NCBI GenBank assembly: GCA_963797015.1 | Contig: CAWCNV010000002.1 | Location: 24,045-88,044 of the forward strand | Length of the DNA: 64,000 nucleotides | Reading direction: 5' to 3' | From: JBBPZA01 sp963797015 | GTDB lineage: Bacteria; Actinomycetota; Thermoleophilia; Solirubrobacterales; Solirubrobacteraceae | In this document: positions 58,969-64,000 of the stretch, piece by piece | How the letters are laid out: the number at the start of each line of letters is the position of its first letter | Position numbering within the stretch: the first letter of the stretch is position 1 | The notes under the pieces: generated by a model | Database searches by the model: none | Told to the model about the DNA's origin: nothing | The model's input: the letters and a program-made list of their open reading frames with translations, nothing else | Made by a program: the position numbers and the translations under genes

Positions 58969-59808
58969 GTGGAGTACGTGTCCAGAGTGCCGCGACCGCC
59001 GCTGCACGAGCTGATCGACGATCTCTACTACCTGGAGGGCGCGCCGCCGTACCCCTGGCTGACGCTGCCACCGGCGCCGGCGGCGGTGCTGATCGTCAAC
59101 CTCGGAGCGCCGTTTCGCATTCGCGCTCGCAGTGATCTCGAGCCGGCCGAGTACGCCGACGGGGTCGTCGTCAGCACGCTCACCCGCGCGTTGGAGTTCG
59201 GCTACCCGGCAGGGACGCGGTCGGTCGGCGTGCACTTCAAGCCGTGGGGGCTGGCGCCGTTCCTGGCTATGCCCGCGGTCGAGCTGCGCGACCGGCCGGT
59301 GACGGTGGAGGAGGTCTGGGGTCGCCCCGCCACCGAGGAGCTGCGAGATCGGCTGGCGACGGCCGCCGGGCCGCGCGAGATGCTGACGCTGCTCGAGGAG
59401 GAGCTGATGCGACGGGTCTGCGAGACCGCCGGCCTGGGGTTGGTCCGCCAGACGAGCAGCGTCATCGCGGCGGCCACGGGAGCGGTGGCGATCGGCGACC
59501 TGAGCGTGGCGGCCGGCGTCAGCGGCACCCATCTGGCACAGCGGTTCAAGGAGGTCGTCGGCATCACGCCGAAGCGGCTGGCCCGCACGTATCGCTTCAC
59601 CGCGACCGTGCTGTCGATCGATCCCGCCGGGCCGGTCGACTGGCTGGAGCTCGCCGCTGGCGCCGGCTACTACGACCAGGCGCACTTCGTCAACGAGTTC
59701 CGGGCGTTCACGGGTCTGACGCCGACGCGGTACCTCGACCTCCGGCGGCGGTTCCTGCGCGAGCATCCGGGTCACGCGCTCGATGGCGGACCGCTGCCGG
59801 CCGCGTGA
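58969..59808 (+). CDS. AraC-family transcriptional regulator
   Basis: A 279-residue protein: an N-terminal ligand-like domain (YYLEGAPPYPWLTLPPAPAAVLIVNLG, VGVHFKPWGLAPFL) of the DUF6597 type and a C-terminal double HTH (VAAGVSGTHLAQRFKEVVGITPKRLARTYRF; AAGAGYYDQAHFVNEFRAFTGLTPTRYL). GTG start at 58969. The DHFR-like gene 66 bp downstream is probably its target or partner but is frameshifted. Confidence 0.88.
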   Translation: MEYVSRVPRPPLHELIDDLYYLEGAPPYPWLTLPPAPAAVLIVNLGAPFRIRARSDLEPAEYADGVVVSTLTRALEFGYPAGTRSVGVHFKPWGLAPFLAMPAVELRDRPVTVEEVWGRPATEELRDRLATAAGPREMLTLLEEELMRRVCETAGLGLVRQTSSVIAAATGAVAIGDLSVAAGVSGTHLAQRFKEVVGITPKRLARTYRFTATVLSIDPAGPVDWLELAAGAGYYDQAHFVNEFRAFTGLTPTRYLDLRRRFLREHPGHALDGGPLPAA

Positions 59809-59874
59809 TTTTCTCCAAGACTTGCCACTCCCGAGACGCCAGGATGGGCACTTCCCGAGCAGAGGAGAGAGCCC

Positions 59875-60457
59875 ATGGGCAAGGTGGTTCTGTACAGCAC
59901 GGTGTCGGTGGACGGGTTCATCGCGGACGAGAACGACCAGCCCGGCCCGCTGTTCGACTGGTTGTCCAGCGGTGACGTCCCGTTGGACGAGGCCGGGCAG
60001 CTGACGGTGTCGCAGGCGTCCTACGATCACACCCGGGCCTACTGGGACGAGATCGGAGTGACGGTCGCCGGCCGGCATGTCTTCGACCTGACGGACGGTT
60101 GGGACGGCACGCCGCCGAGCGGGATCGACCACGTGGTCGTCGTGTCGCACCGGCCGGCGCCCGAGGGCTGGCACGCCGAGGCGCCGTTTCACTTCGTCGA
60201 CGGCGTCGAGGCGGCCATGGCCAAGGCACAGGAGCTCGCGGGCGACCGCACGGTCGAGGTCGCCGCGGGCGACGTCGGCGGTCAGATCGCTGGCCGCAGG
60301 GCTCGTCGACGAGGTCGCCATGGACGTCGCGCCCGTCGTCCTCGGGACGGGCAAGCGCTTCTTCGGATCGGTCGCCGCACAGCACCTGCTCGAAGATCCC
60401 GACGTGGTGATCGCAAGCAACCGCGTGCTCCACCTGCGCTACCGGGTGCGCCGATGA
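59875..60457 (+). pseudogene. Frameshifted dihydrofolate-reductase-like (RibD C-terminal) gene
   Basis: ATG 59875 starts VVLYSTVSVDGFIADENDQPGPLFDWL, VTVAGRHVFDLTDGWDG, VVVVSHRP and VEVAAGDVGGQ. At about 60287 one base changes the frame, and the next continues LAAGLVDEVAMDVAPVVLGTGKRFFG to LHLRYRVRR and a stop at 60457. Only one lesion, so a recent mutation or sequencing error is possible. AGGAGAG SD before the ATG. Confidence 0.8.
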
Positions 60458-60700
60458 CAGACGAGCGCTGGGGCGGGGCTATCCCGCCCTGGGTGGAGCG
60501 CCCACGAGAGCTCGGCGATCGGCGACGACGCCGTCCGCTTCGGGCGACCGGGCAGCTTCGACGAGGTGCGGCTAGTTGCCGCGGGCGTCGATCGCTCGGG
60601 CCGGGTCGAGGTGGGCAACCCGTTCGGGACAGGTGAGGGCTTCTGCCGTCCGGCCGCGCAAGGGGATGGTGTCCGACGCGCCCGTCGTCGACGTGCAGCT
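60458..60700. other. Unassigned segment between DHFR-like and ArdC remnants
   Basis: One plus frame reads AIGDDAVRFGRPGSFDEVRLVAAGVDRSGRVEVGNPFGTGEGF, which looks protein-like but has no recognised family and no start. Probably another gene piece. Confidence 0.3.
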
Positions 60701-60734
60701 CCGGCTAGAGCTCGAGCCCGGCGCCGCGGTCGTA

Positions 60735-60972
60735 TTCGCGGGCGCAGGCCGAGGTGATGGTCGAGACGGTCACGCTGTCGGCGGCGTCGACGGTCGGGCT
60801 CGCGGTTGACGGCGAGACGGTCCCGTATGTGTCGGGATGGGGCGAGGACGGCGCGCTGGAGGCTGTCACCGAGTTCGCCGAGACGATCGCCCGGGTCGCT
60901 CGGCGCATCGAGGACGTGCTGCTGGCCGCCTCCGAGCACGCGTCAGCAGCGCTCGCGCGACCGGCGGCGTGA
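60735..60972 (+). pseudogene. C-terminal fragment of an ArdC-type protein
   Basis: The frame reads QAEVMVETVTLSAASTVGLAVDGETVPYVSGWGEDGALEAVTEFAETIARVARRIEDVLLA to a stop at 60972, the C-terminus expected after the HExxH site in ArdC-like proteins. It overlaps in homology with the 58101 fragment only in QAEVMV. Confidence 0.65.
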
Positions 60973-60981
60973 ACCGGCCGG

Positions 60982-61524
60982 TCAGCGTGCTGGCCGGTTG
61001 CGGTCGGCCAGCAGCTCGCGGTTGATCTCGCGGACCGCGCCGAGCTCTTCGCGTGCGTCGGCCAGCGACTCGGTCAGCTCGAAGATCTCGGCGCGCGCGT
61101 CCCGGAGTTCGCCGCGCAGCTCGTCGGGGCGAGCGCTGCCCGGGTCGAGCTCGTCGGCGACGTCGCGCCCGAGCTTCTCGGAGAGGCGCTGCTCCAAAGC
61201 ACGCAGCTGCTGGCGCAGCCGGTCGTTGTGTGCCTTGGCGTTGGCCAGGTCGGCGCGCAGCGAGGCGACGGTGACCTGCCCGTCTGCTGCGGCTCTCGCG
61301 CCGCTGGCGGCGGTGGCCTGGCGGGCGCGCTGCTCGATCTGGGCGCGCAGCTCGGGGTGGGCGTAGATGAACTTGCGCGAGACGCTGGCGTGGCGGGCGA
61401 TCGCGGCGATGCTCAGCCCCCGCCCCGTGGCGGCGAGCGCGTCGACTGCGGCGGCGACGCGCTCGCGCTTGAGCTGGCTGTCCAGCCGCCGCGACGCGAC
61501 CATCGCCTGCCCTTGGGCGGTCAT
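60982..61524 (-). CDS. TnpC-like/DUF6262-type protein
   Basis: A 180-residue protein: N-terminal HTH (GLSIAAIARHASVSRKFIYAHPELRAQIE) and a long coiled coil (SLRADLANAKAHNDRLRQQLRALEQRL, ELRGELRDARAEIFELTESLADAREEL). In Tn554-like elements this is the third gene, after two tyrosine recombinases, and directs integration orientation. ATG at 61524 overlaps the stop of the preceding integrase fragment (ATGA), as in complete elements. Confidence 0.8.
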   Translation of the reverse strand: MTAQGQAMVASRRLDSQLKRERVAAAVDALAATGRGLSIAAIARHASVSRKFIYAHPELRAQIEQRARQATAASGARAAADGQVTVASLRADLANAKAHNDRLRQQLRALEQRLSEKLGRDVADELDPGSARPDELRGELRDARAEIFELTESLADAREELGAVREINRELLADRNRPAR

Positions 61525-62102
61525 GCCGGTCGGGCGGGGCGCGGGTGCAGCGTGGGGCGTGCGTGGCGGGTGACGCCTTTGAAGCGTTCGGGGATCGTGA
61601 CGGCGAGCTGGGCGCGCAGGCGGCGCGTGGTGGCGATCGCCTCGAGCGCGGCGGCGCGGTCGGTGGGATCGAGGTCATCGATGATCTGATCGTTGCGGCG
61701 GATCAGCGACCTGAGCGCGGCGATCTCGTCGTCGCTGGGGCTGGCGTCCCGGCGCGCCCACTCGGCCAGCTGCGGGACGGCCGCCGCGAGCCGCTCGCGG
61801 CCGGCCAGCAGCTGATGCAGGTAGTCGCGAAGTTCGGCCTGGTTGGACGGGTCGGTGCGGAAGTGCTCACAGCCGACGCAGCGGTAGCGGTACTCGCAGC
61901 CGTGGCCGCGCGCCTTGACGTTCAAGGGTTCGGTGCACAGTCCGAGCGGCACCGCGATCTGGCCGACCTGGCGGCGCAGCCGCTCGCTCTGCGCGAGCTG
62001 CTCGACGAGCGGCGTCGTGCGGTCCGGAGCGGTCACGCAGAGCGACCCGCCGCCTCCAAAGCCTTGCCGCGAATCATGGCTCATCGAGTACACCAGCATC
62101 AC
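61521..62102 (-). pseudogene. C-terminal fragment of a Tn554-type tyrosine recombinase (TnpB-like)
   Basis: About 190 residues: VKARGHGCEYRYRCVGCEHFRTDPSNQAELRDYL has the Cys-rich zinc motif found after the recombinase core of such integrases, followed by helical RNDQIIDDLDPTDRAAALEAIATTRRLRAQLAVTIP. The catalytic core (R...HxxR...Y) is missing; the frame opens abruptly after unrelated sequence near 62102. The element is therefore inactive unless complemented. Confidence 0.7.
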
Positions 62103-62156
62103 GGACGGGTTGAGCTATTCGGAAGGCGTGGCGAGCCGTCCACGTCTGCCGCCAGT

Positions 62157-62660
62157 TCACGGCTCGAACGCGTCGGCGTGGGCGACTACCCAGCTTCCAT
62201 AGAGGTCGGTGACGGTCGCGGGGGCGGGCCACTCGCCGTCTTCGAGCCGCTCCAGTGCGTGCCCGCCGCGTCGCCGCGCGTGCGTGCGTGACCAGTCATA
62301 GGACGAGGGTGATTTGCCGTAGCGCTCCTGCCAGGCGCGCATCGCGTCGCGCACACGCTCGCGTGTCCACTGGGGCCTGATCGCGCCGGGGTGGCAGGTC
62401 TTGCAGTACGCGTAGGCGTCGCCCTTGCCGTTGCGCGGCCGGGTGGGAGCGCCGCAGCCGCGGCAGACGCCTTGGTAGCGGTCCTTGACCGCCTTGGCCT
62501 TCTCGCCGGTGGGGTCGTAGAAGTACGCCTTGACGGTGGCGGGTGAGCGGCCGAGTCGCTGGGCGATCTGTGCGTTCGACAGACCTTCGGCTTCGCGGTA
62601 GTGGCGGGCCAGCTGGACCGCGCGGCGTCTCTCCTCGACGCGTTCTAAGTTGGTCGCCAT
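62157..62660 (-). CDS. HTH and zinc-finger protein of a mobile element
   Basis: A 167-residue protein: HTH (HYREAEGLSNAQIAQRLGRSPATVKAYFYDP), zinc finger (CRGCGAPTRPRNGKGDAYAYCKTCHPG) and a C-terminal helical region (VRDAMRAWQERYGKSPSSYDWSRTHARRRGG) resembling an HNH-free homing-type DNA-binding domain. ATG at 62660. Similar proteins are common beside actinobacterial integrative elements. Role unknown, likely DNA binding. Confidence 0.75.
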   Translation of the reverse strand: MATNLERVEERRRAVQLARHYREAEGLSNAQIAQRLGRSPATVKAYFYDPTGEKAKAVKDRYQGVCRGCGAPTRPRNGKGDAYAYCKTCHPGAIRPQWTRERVRDAMRAWQERYGKSPSSYDWSRTHARRRGGHALERLEDGEWPAPATVTDLYGSWVVAHADAFEP

Positions 62661-62760
62661 GTCGTGACGATATCTCAGCATGCCGACTTCTACCGTACGT
62701 CCTGGATCGACCACGGGTTCAAAAAGAGGGGAATCGCGCTCGAGCGGCTTCCTCTCCGGT

Positions 62761-62799
62761 CGCTCCCGCCCACGAGCGTGGGTGCCGAGGGCGGGAGCG
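62761..62799. terminator. Hairpin terminator
   Basis: CGCTCCCGCCC (62761-62771) pairs with 62789-62799 around a 17-base loop, just beyond the stop of the ParB-like gene at 62817. Confidence 0.6.
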
Positions 62800-62816
62800 C
62801 ACCACGAGATGCGTGA

Positions 62817-63998
62817 TCAGGCGGCGGGGTCGAGGTCCTCGTCGCCGAGGTCGAGGCGATCGAGCGTGGACTCGCCGCGGTGTTCGGCGAGCGCGACGGT
62901 GGTTTCAATGCCGTCGTCGGGGATGAAGGCGTCGCGGTTGAGCGCGACGAGGGTGGGGGAGAGCATCGGGCGCAGGAACTCCCACACCGCCTGTCGGAGC
63001 GGGTTGCCGCCGCCGGGGAGCGCGTCGCGCAGCTTGCGGGCCATGCGCTCGGTGCCGAGCGCCTTAGTGCGGGTGACGCCGTCGGGGTCGAGCACGAACG
63101 CGGCGCCCCAGCGGGCAACGAGCTGCGCGATGCCGCGCAGGGGGTCGGGGTCGTCGAGGGCGCGCTGGAGCTCGGCGTCGAGGATCGCGTCGATATGGCG
63201 GGGTTCGTGCCGCCCGGTGTCGCCGATCGGCTGCTGGCGCTCGTGGTCGGTCCAGCCGGCCCCGAAGGCGATCACGTCGCGGTAGTGGCTGGCGAGCAGG
63301 TGGCAGACGATCGCCTTCAGCGCGTGCAGCTGGCCGGTGGCGGGGTCCATCAGCCCGGCGCGGATGTCGTGGCCGAGTCCGAGGTTGGCGCGGACCGCGT
63401 CGGCGTGGCGGGCCCGCGCGCGTTGCTTGCGCTCGCGGTCGTCGTCGGCGGCCTGGCGCAGCTCATCGTCGTCGAGCGTGGCGCTGGCGAAGTAGGCCTG
63501 CTCGCGGGCGGGGGCGTCGTCGGTGTGCTTGAGCTGCTCGCAGATCGCGTCGAGCACGAACACGGGGTCGACGACCCAGATGCCGGCGGCGAAGTCCTGG
63601 CCGCGGTCGTGCACGTAGGCGTAGCGGCCGGTGCGCGCGCGGTCGCGCAGCTGGGGCGTGACGCGAACCTTCAGCGCCTTGCTCCTGGCGCGCGCGGCGA
63701 GCGTGTCGAGCTCGGTGTCGAGCGCTTCGAGCTTGCAGCCGAGGATCCCGGCAGCCTGCTGCTGGCCGGTGGGGGTGAGGTGCTGTCGGGCGTGCTCGAC
63801 GTGCTCGGCGCCGTCGAGCAGGTCGCCGTCGTCGATGCGGACCGCGTAGGTGTGCTCGTCCTCGACGACGGTGCGGTGCACGAACGCGCCGAGGTCGCGC
63901 ATCGCCTTGTCGTGCAGGTCGGTGGTGGTGATGCGCTGGGCGACCGCCGCGGTGAGCTCCGGCGCGACGTCGTGCATGTCGGCCAGGCGGTTGGCCAT
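62817..63998 (-). CDS. Possible ParB-like protein of a mobile element (start may lie outside window)
   Basis: At least 393 residues, acidic and helical, no membrane segment. Visible parts: RLADMHDVAPELTAAVAQRITTTDLHDKAMRDLGAF at the visible start, a charged helical region (ERKQRARARHADAVRANL), then a domain LHALKAIVCHLLASHYRDVIAFGAGW...RQAVWEFLRPMLSPTLVALN. The style recalls the C-terminal part of ParB/Spo0J-like proteins of actinobacterial plasmids and ICEs; not certain. The visible ATG at 63998 is only three bases from the window end and may be internal. Confidence 0.5.
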   Translation of the reverse strand: MANRLADMHDVAPELTAAVAQRITTTDLHDKAMRDLGAFVHRTVVEDEHTYAVRIDDGDLLDGAEHVEHARQHLTPTGQQQAAGILGCKLEALDTELDTLAARARSKALKVRVTPQLRDRARTGRYAYVHDRGQDFAAGIWVVDPVFVLDAICEQLKHTDDAPAREQAYFASATLDDDELRQAADDDRERKQRARARHADAVRANLGLGHDIRAGLMDPATGQLHALKAIVCHLLASHYRDVIAFGAGWTDHERQQPIGDTGRHEPRHIDAILDAELQRALDDPDPLRGIAQLVARWGAAFVLDPDGVTRTKALGTERMARKLRDALPGGGNPLRQAVWEFLRPMLSPTLVALNRDAFIPDDGIETTVALAEHRGESTLDRLDLGDEDLDPAA

Positions 63999-64000
63999 GG

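Overview
The window is very GC-rich and densely coded, with GTG starts, ATGA/GTGA stop-start overlaps, many OmpR-type two-component systems and several lipoproteins. This points to a high-GC actinobacterium. Paired lysyl-phosphatidylglycerol-synthetase-like proteins, sigma factors with membrane tails and remembered protein resemblances suggest Thermoleophilia/Solirubrobacterales, but that placement is inference; no rRNA or other marker is present.

Left part (1-31 kb) is intact core-like DNA devoted to the cell envelope: a Kelch/YVTN lipoprotein, two DedA proteins, a polysaccharide deacetylase, an MGDG-synthase-type glycosyltransferase, a PAP2 phosphatase, two EamA/DMT transporters, two LPG-synthetase-like proteins, a family 2 glycosyltransferase, a methyltransferase, an esterase, a ZIP transporter, and an ABC exporter (permease, two ATPases, lipoprotein) divergent from a two-component system. 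Two sets of 11-bp direct repeats recur upstream of these genes. PHO-box-like repeats (YTCA units) precede the glycosyltransferase, an orphan kinase, a DedA gene, an orphan response regulator and, far to the right, uppP. AAC-type repeats precede both LPG-synthetase genes, the family 2 glycosyltransferase, the methyltransferase and a small secreted protein. The simplest reading is two envelope-remodelling regulons, one possibly phosphate-responsive.

Middle part (31-47 kb): an orphan response regulator, a Zn/Co-type ArsR repressor with a CDF exporter, a decayed ERCC4-type nuclease gene next to a degenerate tRNA-Gly, an IS630 remnant, a sigma factor carrying a transmembrane helix and a collagen-like tail next to a secreted collagen-like protein, a MacB/adaptor export operon, and a PepSY - response regulator - kinase - ABC-2 cluster. 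A shared upstream box links the PepSY gene and the export adaptor.

Right part (47-64 kb) is a gene graveyard with live islands. Frameshifted, truncated or deletion-joined remnants include a stress-protein-like gene, a metallophosphoesterase, an aquaglyceroporin, an ABC ATPase, an FTR1-type iron permease, a LOG protein joined to a methyltransferase, and a DHFR-like gene. Three separate ArdC-type metallopeptidase fragments, two TnpC-like (DUF6262-type) proteins, an integrase C-terminus and a ParB-like protein show that mobile elements have been inserted and lost here. Intact islands are an ECF sigma factor, a lipoprotein phosphoesterase, a DUF2975/XRE pair with its operator array, a two-component system followed by uppP and membrane genes, and an AraC regulator. 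Single-base frameshifts could partly be sequencing error, but deletions, nonsense codons and truncations indicate real decay.
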